Positions 1 to 6,233 are shown, numbered from the stretch's first letter. The stretch is DNA of 9,368 bases from Deltaproteobacteria bacterium (GCA_016875155.1 VGSD01000076.1:1-9368); one strand, 5' to 3'. The notes: generated from the letters alone by a model not told the origin. Made by a program: numbers and translations.

Positions 1-41
1 CGTCCAGTTTTATTGTGACAGGAAAACTTTTTTCTTTCAAG

Positions 42-73
42 ACGGGAGCTGGGGAATCTGGCTCCCGTTTTTA
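42..73 (+). terminator. Intrinsic terminator of an upstream gene
   Basis: The 8-base arm ACGGGAGC (42-49) pairs perfectly with GCTCCCGT (61-68) across an 11-nt loop, and a T-run (68-72) follows directly. This is a standard rho-independent terminator on the + strand. It would end a gene lying left of the window, or act as an attenuator ahead of the SpoVG gene that begins 21 nt later. The complementary strand has no T-run at the right place, so it should work in one direction only. Confidence 0.75.
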
Positions 74-93
74 TTGGAAATTTTTAAGAACCG

Positions 94-384
94 ATGGAAA
101 TAAAGGTCGTTGAAATTAAGTTGGTGCATGGAGATAAGCCATTGAAGGCCCTCGTTGCGATTGAGGTAGGGGGTATCATCATTCGGGATATCCGGGTCGT
201 TAAGGAGAACGGTAGGAGGCCCGTGGTGCTCGCCCCTCAAAATTCCTGGAAGGGCGATGACGGCCAGATTCGATATAGGACGGTGGTCACATTCCCCGAT
301 GAAGTGAAGGGCGAAATCGATTTTGTTGTCCTTAAGAGATACATTGGGGAACTGGAGAAATGCAATGCGGACTCAACACGGTGA
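94..384 (+). CDS. spoVG: SpoVG-family nucleic-acid-binding protein
   Basis: The product is a 96-aa protein whose first ~80 residues follow the SpoVG pattern. An N-terminal strand (EIKVVEIKLV) leads to KALVAIEVGG, the hallmark IIRDIRVV near residues 29-36, then VVLAP, a charged DGQIRYRTVV stretch and FPDEVKGEID. SpoVG proteins of Bacillota and spirochaetes are small DNA- and RNA-binding regulators, first known for sporulation and septation effects. Here the gene sits directly before, and overlaps by 20 nt, a phage-type replication gene, so a role in early regulation or replication of the element is likelier than sporulation. The ATG at 94 gives the full domain, although its SD (AAGA) is weak. 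The last ~15 residues lie in the overlap and extend past the usual SpoVG end. The family call is from motif memory, not a search. Confidence 0.8.
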   Translation: MEIKVVEIKLVHGDKPLKALVAIEVGGIIIRDIRVVKENGRRPVVLAPQNSWKGDDGQIRYRTVVTFPDEVKGEIDFVVLKRYIGELEKCNADSTR

Positions 385-1294
385 GGGATCGGAACTCGAT
401 CTTCTCGGAGAATCGGGATGGATCCAGCTCCATCGGAAATTAAAAGACTCGGCTGTGTTCCAAAACGAAGGACTCCTTAAGGTTTGGATATGGTGTTTGC
501 TTGAGGCCAATCACAAAGACAAGTGGGTATCGGTTAAAACGGGAAAGGGAACCACAGAGGTTTTGGTAAAGCGTGGCCAGTTCATATTCGGTAGGAAATC
601 GGCAGCCAAGAGGTTAAGGATGAAACCCTCAACGATTCAAGGCCGAATGCAAAAGTTAGTAAATATGCAAAATCTCGTCATCAAACCCGTCACCCATTAT
701 TCAATGATAACGATTTGTAATTATGAACTTTATCAAGGAGACGGAAGGGGTGATCCGTCACCCAAAGATTACGAAAAGAGGCTTCCACACACACTTTTTG
801 AAAAAGCCTCAAAAACCGTCACCCAAAACCACGCCATAAGCCCTCAATTTAATGAGGATTCTCGCCGCATTCCAAACAATAACCCGTCACCCATCCGTCA
901 CCCAACCGTCACAAACAATAAGGATAATAATGAAAAAAAGAAAAAAAACTCTCTCTCCGTCGAAGATTTTATAGAACCTGTGTCCGCCTCTCTTGGTTTG
1001 GTGAAACCTAATGATCTCTTCGATATCTTCTGGGAGGCTTATCCTAAAAAGGTTGGTAAGAAGGAGGCGAGGGAGTCGTGGGGAAAAATTAAGATCACCC
1101 GGGAGCTTTTGGAAAAAATGCTTAACACGATTAAAAAGTTTACCGGTTCAGATCAATGGATCGCCGAGGGAGGTAGGTTTATCCCGCACCCTGCGACATG
1201 GTTAAACCAGGGACGCTGGGATGATGAGGTTACGAAACCTTACGATCCTTACGAGTATCTACGGAGGGACGTTAAGGAGATAGGGTATGGATAG
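365..1294 (+). CDS. Phage O-like replication initiator / replisome organizer
   Basis: The product is 309 aa with three parts. Residues 18-124 form a winged-helix module of the phage replisome-organizer type, starting GWIQLHRKL, with RGQFIFGRKSAAKRL and ending NYELYQ. A polar linker follows (about 125-215). Residues 222-290 carry the C-terminal module seen in many phage replication proteins (FWEAYPKK, KKEARESW, then FIPHPATWLNQGRW). Such proteins bind the phage origin and bring in helicase or helicase loader, as lambda O does. The gene itself contains six iterons and an A-rich tract, so the protein probably binds inside its own gene. I chose ATG 365 because GGAG lies 7 nt upstream; an in-frame TTG at 323 would add 14 residues lacking domain character. 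The start overlaps the SpoVG gene by 20 nt, suggesting coupled translation. Confidence 0.8.
   Translation: MRTQHGEGSELDLLGESGWIQLHRKLKDSAVFQNEGLLKVWIWCLLEANHKDKWVSVKTGKGTTEVLVKRGQFIFGRKSAAKRLRMKPSTIQGRMQKLVNMQNLVIKPVTHYSMITICNYELYQGDGRGDPSPKDYEKRLPHTLFEKASKTVTQNHAISPQFNEDSRRIPNNNPSPIRHPTVTNNKDNNEKKKKNSLSVEDFIEPVSASLGLVKPNDLFDIFWEAYPKKVGKKEARESWGKIKITRELLEKMLNTIKKFTGSDQWIAEGGRFIPHPATWLNQGRWDDEVTKPYDPYEYLRRDVKEIGYG
687..915 (+). repeat. Six iterons (CCGTCACCCA) inside the replication gene
   Basis: The 10-mer CCGTCACCCA occurs exactly at 687, 755, 816, 884 and 895, with a sixth copy, CCGTCACAAA, at 906. All are on the same strand. The first gaps are 68, 61 and 68 bp; the last three copies are spaced exactly 11 bp, about one helical turn. 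Copies fall in all three codon phases of the host gene (second, first, second, first, third, second) and encode VTH, PSP, VTQ, PSP, RHP and VT. Selection is therefore on DNA, not protein. A small inverted repeat (CCTCA 842-846, TGAGG 853-857) lies between copies three and four. The array resembles the iterons in lambda O. Confidence 0.85.
911..952 (+). other. A-rich tract next to iterons, candidate DNA-unwinding element
   Basis: Directly after the last iteron comes a ~42-nt stretch that is more than 80% A+T on inspection, with long A-runs at 932-938 and 940-947. In lambda-type and plasmid origins an A+T-rich segment flanking the iterons is where strands first open. It encodes only the lysine- and asparagine-rich part of the linker, so the protein can tolerate it. 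Together with the iterons it makes 687-952 the best candidate replication origin. Confidence 0.65.
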
Positions 1295-1355
1295 GGTATC
1301 AAGGTCAATAATTGGAAAAATGGCCGGAACGTTGAAATTGAGTAGTGTTACTTAG
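1287..1355 (+). CDS. 22-aa ORF overlapping the replication gene end
   Basis: An ATG at 1287 lies 8 bases before the replication gene's stop. It is preceded by AAGGAG at good distance and opens a 22-codon frame (MDRVSRSIIGKMAGTLK...) ending at 1353-1355. The position and overlap are those of the next replication gene in phages (helicase loader, lambda P or DnaC-like). Here the frame is far too short for that. It could be the 5' remnant of a deleted loader gene, a genuine micropeptide, or chance. The product is not recognised. Confidence 0.3.
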   Translation: MDRVSRSIIGKMAGTLKLSSVT

Positions 1356-1394
1356 AGGTGAAGTCCGACTCCAGACATACCCCTATCTCGACTG

Positions 1395-1429
1395 TGTGGG
1401 GGGGGATGGGGTGCCATGTGGGGGGGGAT
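1395..1429 (+). repeat. Tandem G8-tract direct repeat upstream of the 50-aa gene
   Basis: The 13-mer made of TGT, eight G and AT occurs at 1395-1407 and again at 1417-1429, 22 bp apart, with a further GGGG run (1408-1411) between them. The cluster lies in the 96-nt gap between the 22-codon ORF and the 50-aa gene, 23 nt ahead of its start codon. Runs of eight G are prone to slippage, and the three runs could form a G-quadruplex in the + strand or its mRNA. A regulatory role is inference. Confidence 0.6.
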
Positions 1430-1451
1430 ACCGAGAAAGGAGAATTTTTCC

Positions 1452-1604
1452 ATGAACGAAAAACAAACGCAAGCAGTAGTAAGGCAAGAGCTAAAACAAT
1501 TTTATTCGGATCTGGCCATTGGGAAATGGAAGGGCCGAGAGAAGGAAGCCGAGGCCGAGGAGATACGATTGTTGAAGGCACTCGGCGTGAACGTAAAGCA
1601 GTAA
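1452..1604 (+). CDS. Stand-alone scaffold C-terminal-domain-like protein
   Basis: The product is 50 aa. Its last 42 residues (9-50) align without gaps with the last 42 residues of the probable scaffolding protein at 5412-6221, with 27 identities counted by eye (64%). Shared features are RQ-L, FY-D, W-GREKEA, EEIRL and a C-terminal LGV-VKQ. The nucleotide sequences are much more divergent, so the resemblance is at protein level and old. In scaffolding proteins the C-terminus often contacts the coat protein. A free copy could compete for that contact, alter capsid size, or assist assembly; none of this is shown. ATG 1452 is chosen because AAAGGAG lies 9 nt upstream. An in-frame ATG at 1416 would start inside the second G-tract repeat and is less likely. 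Confidence 0.75.
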   Translation: MNEKQTQAVVRQELKQFYSDLAIGKWKGREKEAEAEEIRLLKALGVNVKQ

Positions 1605-1675
1605 GCCTCCATCGTGGGCACCGGGGTTAGGGAAAGAAGGAGAGCGAGCGAAAATCCCGATGTGAGGAGGCAATT

Positions 1676-1882
1676 ATGGAACAAACTATCAGCGAGCAGG
1701 GTGAAATGTCCAGACAGCAACTTCTAACGATTGAGGAGTTAGCGGGGCTCCTTCAGGTCCCGAAAAGTTGGATCTACGACCGGACACGCCAATCCAAGAC
1801 AAACGGATTCCCAACGATTCGGGTGGGGAAGTATTTGCGATTCAATTACCAAGGTGTATTGGAATGGCTTCAGAATCAGTGA
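1676..1882 (+). CDS. AlpA/excisionase-type HTH DNA-binding protein
   Basis: The product is 68 aa. Residues 16-67 match the short winged-helix fold of AlpA, excisionase and MerR-like HTH_17 proteins. LLTIEELAGLLQVPKSWIYD is the helix-turn-helix, FPTIRVGKYLRF is the wing, and VLEWLQ is the terminal helix. Such proteins act as excisionases or as transcription activators of mobile elements; AlpA activates satellite and cryptic prophage operons in Gram-negative bacteria. The SD AGGAGG lies 5 nt before the ATG. The gene stands between the replication block and the packaging block, so control of the downstream operon is plausible. A similar HTH is encoded at 8457, near an integrase remnant, and is the better excisionase candidate by position. 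Confidence 0.75.
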   Translation: MEQTISEQGEMSRQQLLTIEELAGLLQVPKSWIYDRTRQSKTNGFPTIRVGKYLRFNYQGVLEWLQNQ

Positions 1883-1933
1883 CTAACTGGTTACCGATAA
1901 TTTAAATGGCCAATGATTAAGGGTAGTTAGAAA

Positions 1934-1948
1934 AGTATTACAGATACT
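1934..1948. promoter_or_regulatory. Small palindrome, possible operator
   Basis: AGTAT (1934-1938) and ATACT (1944-1948) are inverted copies separated by 5 nt, in the 90-nt gap between the HTH gene and the next gene. The size suits a dimeric HTH regulator. No convincing sigma70 promoter was found alongside it, so this is a weak candidate. Confidence 0.25.
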
Positions 1949-1972
1949 GAATCCGTTAATCAAGGAGGTTTT

Positions 1973-2467
1973 ATGATCGAGATTGAAAAAATCTGGACCC
2001 AGGAAGGGATTGACCAGGCAAGAGATCAGCTCAGATCCGCTTCAGCGAGAATCGAGGAAGCCATTGCCAGGGCCGCAAAGATGGCTGAGGATGCCGAGTT
2101 GGAGGTTCGGGAGATCAACAAAAAGATTCTCCCCGGTCTCTTGGTCAAACAGTTTTTGGGTGAGAAGATTTCCAAGGGCGAGGTTGAAAAGTTGAAAAAA
2201 GCCCGGGAGCGCCGGGTTGAGCTTCGAGAAGTTTTGGAAGATCACCCTCTTTTACACCGAGGTTTGGAATCCGAACCCCCCAGGCTTAACAGCATCGGTC
2301 GAGAGATCACAAAGAGAGAACGCCATGTCCAGTCCTACGAAAAGATCAAAAACTCCCTCAAAGATCGCTATTCTCCCACATTGGCGCAAGATCTCCTGGA
2401 TAAAGCCAAATTCCTAAGCTGTGAATTTGATGCGGTGCAATTTTTAAAGGATCTCAAGGAGAATTAG
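1973..2467 (+). CDS. Coiled-coil protein of unknown function
   Basis: The product is 164 aa and not recognised. It is rich in Glu, Lys and Arg. Long helical, coiled-coil-prone stretches cover about residues 10-90 (SARIEEAIARAAKMAEDAEL, EKLKKARERRVELREVLED) and 110-160. No signal peptide, membrane segment or catalytic motif is visible, and there is one cysteine near the C-terminus. The SD AAGGAGG lies 5-6 nt before the ATG. It precedes the terminase genes, separated from them by a perfect inverted repeat. A structural, DNA-organising or packaging-accessory role is possible, but nothing in the sequence selects one. Confidence 0.7.
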   Translation: MIEIEKIWTQEGIDQARDQLRSASARIEEAIARAAKMAEDAELEVREINKKILPGLLVKQFLGEKISKGEVEKLKKARERRVELREVLEDHPLLHRGLESEPPRLNSIGREITKRERHVQSYEKIKNSLKDRYSPTLAQDLLDKAKFLSCEFDAVQFLKDLKEN

Positions 2468-2468
2468 G

Positions 2469-2498
2469 TTAAGAGTTAACGAATTTCTTAACTCTTAA
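2469..2498. promoter_or_regulatory. Perfect 11-bp inverted repeat before the small terminase gene
   Basis: TTAAGAGTTAA (2469-2479) is the exact reverse complement of TTAACTCTTAA (2488-2498), with an 8-nt spacer. It fills almost all the 46-nt gap between the coiled-coil gene and the small terminase gene. No T-run follows, and the stem has only three G/C positions per arm, so it is a poor terminator. It could be an operator, an RNA hairpin near the SD (AAGGA at 2501), or a packaging recognition site, since small terminases often bind near their own gene. Confidence 0.55.
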
Positions 2499-2513
2499 TT
2501 AAGGATTAACCCG

Positions 2514-3089
2514 ATGGCCAAACCCAAAATAGATAGAGTTCAATTATCTCGGATGCTTAAAAGTAGTAAATCCCAGAAGGAAATTGCTCAATTCTTTCGG
2601 GTATCTGAGGCGGCGATTTCAAGGGCCAAGAAGGAACTCAACATCAACGTCGTCAAGGCCGTTGCCTTAGAGCGGGCTCACCAGGTAGTCGATCAACATC
2701 TTGACACCATCGGCCAACTTCAAAGGATCAATCAGGATGCGAACGAACTCCTTGACCTCCTCATGAGATGGAACCGGGGAGATGAAGGGGCATTGCAGAT
2801 TTTGGAAGGCCAGGTCCGGAAAGTCAGGGTTCGGGGTGAAGAAAAAGAGGTTGAAGAATTCAGGTTCAAAGACCCCAGAGAACTGGCTTTGAAGGCCATG
2901 CAAGAGATTCGAGGACAACTCAGCCTGCAACTCGATATTTTTAAGGCTCTCTATGATTTACATGCTATTGCGGAATTTCAAAAAGAAGTCTTAAGCGCGA
3001 TCGGAGAAGTTGAACCGAATGTTAGGGACCGCATCATCCAGAGGCTCAAGGAAAGTAGAGCTCTTCGACAATCTGTTTCAATCAATTAA
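2514..3089 (+). CDS. terS: Probable terminase small subunit
   Basis: The product is 191 aa. Residues 20-42 form a helix-turn-helix (SQKEIAQFFRVSEAAISRAKKELN) suited to DNA recognition. The rest is predicted mostly helical: a middle part ending in NELLDLLMRW, a basic patch RKVRVRGEEKEVEEF, and a C-terminal helical region with LALKAMQEIRGQLSLQLDIF, the type used for oligomerisation. Small terminases recognise viral DNA at the packaging start and feed it to the large subunit. The main support is position, since the gene overlaps the start of an unmistakable large terminase by 71 nt. SD AAGGA lies 8 nt before the ATG. It could also be a separate HTH regulator, but size, HTH position and context favour TerS. 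Confidence 0.7.
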   Translation: MAKPKIDRVQLSRMLKSSKSQKEIAQFFRVSEAAISRAKKELNINVVKAVALERAHQVVDQHLDTIGQLQRINQDANELLDLLMRWNRGDEGALQILEGQVRKVRVRGEEKEVEEFRFKDPRELALKAMQEIRGQLSLQLDIFKALYDLHAIAEFQKEVLSAIGEVEPNVRDRIIQRLKESRALRQSVSIN

Positions 3090-4596
3090 CCAGACCTTCG
3101 GGAACAAGGATAATCTATCTTTTCACGAATGGGTTACAAGGTCCTCCCTCATCCTCGACGGGAAACCCTTCACCTTCGAGCGCCATGAATACTTGATGGT
3201 TCCTTATCAGGACGATCATCCCCATATCGTTGAGATGAAAGCAGCGCAGATGGGGCTGACCTCCAAGGCCATGCTTAAGACCATCTTCTGCCTTCAGTTC
3301 AAGCGATACCGTGGAGTCCTTTACCTCTTTCCCTCACGATCGGACGTTCTCGATTTCTCAAAAGGCCGGATCTCCCCCTTGATCGAAGAGAATGAGGATA
3401 TAGGCAAAATGGTTCGAGATACCGACAGCGCCGGTATTAAGGCCATTGGGAACGGGTTTCTTTATCTTCGTGGCATGAAGTCGAGGGTTGGTCTTAAATC
3501 GGTCCCGGCAGATTTCATCATATTCGATGAACTTGATGAAGCGCCGCAGAATGCTGTTGATATGGCCCTGGAGCGAATGGCCCACAGCGAATATAAGGAG
3601 GTTCTTAAACTCTCAAACCCAACTCTCCCTGACTACGGGATCGATAAAGCCTTCCAAGAAACCGATCAAAGATATTGGCTTTTAAGGTGTGAGAAATGCG
3701 GAGAGCATACCTGCCTTGAGGATTCCTTCCCTGATTGCCTCTTGGAAATTGATGGAAGGGTTATCCGGGCCTGCTCAAAATGCAAAGCAGAGTTAAACCC
3801 TGCCCTTGGAGAATGGGTCGCAAAGAAACCTTTGATAACCGACAAGCGAGGCTACCATTACTCACAACTCTTTTCCCAATTCGTTTCTCCCGCCGAAATC
3901 CTCCATCAATACCGAACTACAACAAACCTCCGGGATTTTTTCAATCTTAAAATCGGCGTTGCCTATGTCGAAGCCGAAAACCGCCTCAGCATTCAGGAGG
4001 TCCTTTCTCTTTGTGGTTCGGATGGAATTGTCCAAAGCGATCCAGGTCCCTGCTTTATGGGTGTTGACCAGGGTAAGGACCTTCATGTCGTAATCGCAAA
4101 GAAACATCCCCAGACGGCAGGAAAGATCATCCACCTGGGCGTTTACATAGATTGGGAGGAGTTAGACCGACTGATGAAAAACTTCAACGTCATTCGGTGT
4201 GTCGTCGATGCTTTGCCTGAAACACGGAACGCCAGAGCCTTTGCGGAGAGGCATAAGGGGAAGGTCTTTTTAAACTTCTACAGGGAGTTCTTTAAGGGTG
4301 ACTACAAGTGGGACGAGGCGAATATGACGGTGGTCTGTAACCGGACGGAAAGCCTTGACGCCAGCCATAACGAAATTATGACCGGTCAAATTGCCCTCCC
4401 GAAGGAATGCGAGATCGTGGGAGAGTTCGCTAAGCACCTTCACAATGTTGCGAAGAAGTTGGAGGAGGACGAAGAAACCGGTAACAAGCGTTACGTCTAT
4501 GTCAAACTCGGAGCGGACCATTTTAGGCACGCTTTTAATTACGAATCCATGGCCAGGCGAAGTTGTCCGAACTTCTTATTTCCAGATTTTACTTAA
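3019..4596 (+). CDS. terL: Terminase large subunit, GpA family
   Basis: The product is 525 aa from ATG 3019. This is the packaging motor and DNA-cutting enzyme, of the lambda gpA type. The variant Walker A region is MKAAQMGLTSK (73-83). A motif with the LYLFPSRSD pattern follows, then Walker B FIIFDELD (166-173) with its catalytic Asp-Glu pair. KLSNPTLPDYGI resembles the coupling motif. A zinc-ribbon-like pair of CxxC sits at 224/227 and 252/255. The nuclease domain begins MGVDQGKD (347-354) with a likely metal-binding Asp. The protein is shorter than lambda gpA (641 aa) but all core motifs are present, so it looks intact. The start is uncertain: TTG 3010 is an alternative, and no in-frame ATG follows soon. 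The gene overlaps the small subunit gene, consistent with coupled translation. Confidence 0.9.
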   Translation: MLGTASSRGSRKVELFDNLFQSINQTFGNKDNLSFHEWVTRSSLILDGKPFTFERHEYLMVPYQDDHPHIVEMKAAQMGLTSKAMLKTIFCLQFKRYRGVLYLFPSRSDVLDFSKGRISPLIEENEDIGKMVRDTDSAGIKAIGNGFLYLRGMKSRVGLKSVPADFIIFDELDEAPQNAVDMALERMAHSEYKEVLKLSNPTLPDYGIDKAFQETDQRYWLLRCEKCGEHTCLEDSFPDCLLEIDGRVIRACSKCKAELNPALGEWVAKKPLITDKRGYHYSQLFSQFVSPAEILHQYRTTTNLRDFFNLKIGVAYVEAENRLSIQEVLSLCGSDGIVQSDPGPCFMGVDQGKDLHVVIAKKHPQTAGKIIHLGVYIDWEELDRLMKNFNVIRCVVDALPETRNARAFAERHKGKVFLNFYREFFKGDYKWDEANMTVVCNRTESLDASHNEIMTGQIALPKECEIVGEFAKHLHNVAKKLEEDEETGNKRYVYVKLGADHFRHAFNYESMARRSCPNFLFPDFT

Positions 4597-4605
4597 GAGG
4601 GTTCT

Positions 4606-5259
4606 ATGGAAAAAATAATTATCAAGGGAGTTACCCACAACGGTTTGTCGATAATCAAAAATCACGAAGGCGAGGGGAGCGTAGAGGAAACCTGGTCTTT
4701 TCGGGAAATCAGGATCGGACTCCATTGGCCCTCTGCCGGATCACCTGGTTATTTCTGCCTTGTTGGACAGGGCAGCATAAAAACCTTTGACAGCAATCAT
4801 CCGTTACGCCTCCTGCGAGAGAGTGAAGAGATTCTTCCCTCTAAACTATTTGAGAAGATGTGTGATGTTGCGGGTACGTTTGAATGTCAGGAGATCTTCT
4901 GTGATCTCTCTGAAAAGTTTAGAGGATATGTTTTGAATTTTCGTGATTTCAAGAGAAAGGAGAGGAGGCAGCAAGACATATTCCTGAGACAAGCCCCTTA
5001 TCATCAAGAATTTGGTCACGGAATCTTGACCATCAAAGATTGGCTCGGACGCAACGCCTTGGTTATTCCGAAGGGGACGATCGTTGCCCAACAACTTGGC
5101 TCTATCACCGATGGTAACTTGGCGGCGAGTGATGCAAGCGAAAGGTTTTATGCCATCGATGCTCTACGCCATGTGGTGTCAGCCTTTGGAGTCCATTTCT
5201 CTATTTCACACCATGGAAATCTTAATTCTGCTGCTCCACCGTCAGGAGCATGGCATTAA
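4606..5259 (+). CDS. Unknown protein following the large terminase
   Basis: The product is 217 aa and not recognised as a named family. It begins 10 nt after the large terminase stop with SD AGAGGG and is followed by an intrinsic terminator, so it closes the packaging transcript. Visible patches are WSFREIRIGLHWP (31-43), a CDLSEK stretch near residues 99-104, a basic FKRKERRQQ segment, and FYAIDALRHVVSAFGVH near the C-terminus. The last resembles the helix following the final acidic residue in terminase nuclease domains, so an RNase H-like or terminase-accessory fold is a weak inference. No signal peptide or membrane segment is seen. It is too small to be a portal protein. Confidence 0.7.
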   Translation: MEKIIIKGVTHNGLSIIKNHEGEGSVEETWSFREIRIGLHWPSAGSPGYFCLVGQGSIKTFDSNHPLRLLRESEEILPSKLFEKMCDVAGTFECQEIFCDLSEKFRGYVLNFRDFKRKERRQQDIFLRQAPYHQEFGHGILTIKDWLGRNALVIPKGTIVAQQLGSITDGNLAASDASERFYAIDALRHVVSAFGVHFSISHHGNLNSAAPPSGAWH

Positions 5260-5270
5260 AATACCCGCTT

Positions 5271-5290
5271 AATGCGTAGCACGCATTTTT
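5271..5290 (+). terminator. Intrinsic terminator closing the packaging operon
   Basis: AATGCGT (5271-5277) and ACGCATT (5281-5287) form a perfect 7-bp stem with a 3-nt loop, followed by TTT, giving five T in a row at 5286-5290. It begins 12 nt after the stop of the 217-aa gene. It separates the terminase block from the scaffold and radical SAM block, although the stem is modest and some read-through is likely. Confidence 0.7.
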
Positions 5291-5325
5291 GAGGCGTGAA
5301 TAGCTCGGGATGTATGGGAAGGGTA

Positions 5326-5391
5326 ATGGCAAACCAAAATATCAGTCCAGGAGGGCTCCAGTCAGTATCTTCCCTTGGGGTTAATTTATAA
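5326..5391 (+). CDS. 21-aa ORF in the usual portal position
   Basis: In the 152-nt gap between terminase block and scaffold, ATG 5326 opens a 21-codon frame, MANQNISPGGLQSVSSLGVNL. GGAAGGG lies just upstream, closer than ideal. An overlapping frame from ATG 5310 encodes 24 codons. The composition of the 21-mer looks protein-like, and it may be the surviving start of a deleted phage gene, since a portal gene is normally found here. It is not recognised and may be chance. Confidence 0.2.
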   Translation: MANQNISPGGLQSVSSLGVNL

Positions 5392-5411
5392 AAAGCAGGA
5401 GGAATCAGTAA

Positions 5412-6221
5412 ATGACAGATGTGATCGAGCAGGTGAAAGCGGCTGAGGAAAAGGCTGATAGGATTTGGCAAGAGGTGTACGGGGAAAAGGGGGACGAAAG
5501 GGCCCGTGAGCCGGAAGCCCCTAAATCTGAGGTTGAACCGGAAGATAATTATATTCCGATCATGACTTTTCAACTCGGAGAGCAGGGCCGCAAGATCAGC
5601 CAACTCGAAGAAAAGATTACGGAGCTTTCAAGGTTCAAAGAGGAACCAAAGCCAGAGACAAAGCATACCGAAGAACATGAATCGGTTAGATATTTCAAGA
5701 CCGAGTATCCCGACATAGCAGACGGAGTCCAGGAACTCGTTAAGTCGATGGTCGGCCAGCTCGAAAACGAAGTCGATACAAAACTCAAAAAGGTCGATCA
5801 GGACGTCACGAAAGTCAACGAGGATACGGTCAAGAAAGAGAAGAATACGTTCTTGGCAAGCCTCGATGGGGATAAAGAGATCGGCGAGGATTGGCGCACG
5901 ATCAATAACGACCCCGAGTTCATCGAATCGCTCCAGGAGATCGAACCCTATTCGGGCAGAATTAAACATGAACTCCTGATGGACGCCTTCAACGGAATGG
6001 ACACCGAGAGGACGGCCCGGTTTTTCAGGGACTTTCAAAAGGGCAAAACGGCTCCCAAGTTAGATACCGAGAGGCCAAATGATGCTCCCATCGTGACCCG
6101 ACAGGATCTCAGGAGGTTTTATGAGGACGTAAGGACGGGTAGATGGATCGGCAGGGAAAAGGAGGCTGGCCTTGAAGAGATCAGGCTTATTAAGGGCCTT
6201 GGAGTCCAAGTGAAACAATAG
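5412..6221 (+). CDS. Probable phage capsid scaffolding protein
   Basis: The product is 269 aa, strongly charged and rich in Glu, Lys and Asp, with no cysteine. Helical stretches include residues 3-25, 57-75 (EQGRKISQLEEKITELS) and a long coil at about 105-145 (LENEVDTKLKKVDQDVTKVN). A more globular part follows near 150-215 (FLASLDGDKEIGEDWRTINN, HELLMDAFNGMDTERTARFF). The last 42 residues (228-269), with FYEDV, GRWIGREKEA and EEIRLIKGLG, form a compact basic C-terminus shared with the 50-aa protein at 1452. Acidic coiled-coil body plus small basic C-terminal coat-binding domain is the usual scaffold design, and position after terminase fits. No major capsid gene follows. SD AGGAGG lies about 9 nt before the ATG. 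The call rests on architecture and context. Confidence 0.6.
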   Translation: MTDVIEQVKAAEEKADRIWQEVYGEKGDERAREPEAPKSEVEPEDNYIPIMTFQLGEQGRKISQLEEKITELSRFKEEPKPETKHTEEHESVRYFKTEYPDIADGVQELVKSMVGQLENEVDTKLKKVDQDVTKVNEDTVKKEKNTFLASLDGDKEIGEDWRTINNDPEFIESLQEIEPYSGRIKHELLMDAFNGMDTERTARFFRDFQKGKTAPKLDTERPNDAPIVTRQDLRRFYEDVRTGRWIGREKEAGLEEIRLIKGLGVQVKQ

Positions 6222-6233
6222 GGAGGGTTTAAA

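Noticed and set aside
323..364. TTG start extending the replication protein by 14 residues
   Set aside because: ATG 365 has a better SD, and the extra residues are an out-of-frame reading of the SpoVG gene.
687..915. CRISPR array
   Set aside because: The repeats are only 10 bp, spacing is irregular (61-68 then 11 bp), and they lie inside a coding gene without cas genes; they fit iterons.
1358..1630. 90-aa ORF overlapping the 50-aa scaffold-domain gene
   Set aside because: It is in another frame than the conserved 50-aa protein, runs through the G-tracts, and has the Gly/Arg bias of an unselected frame.
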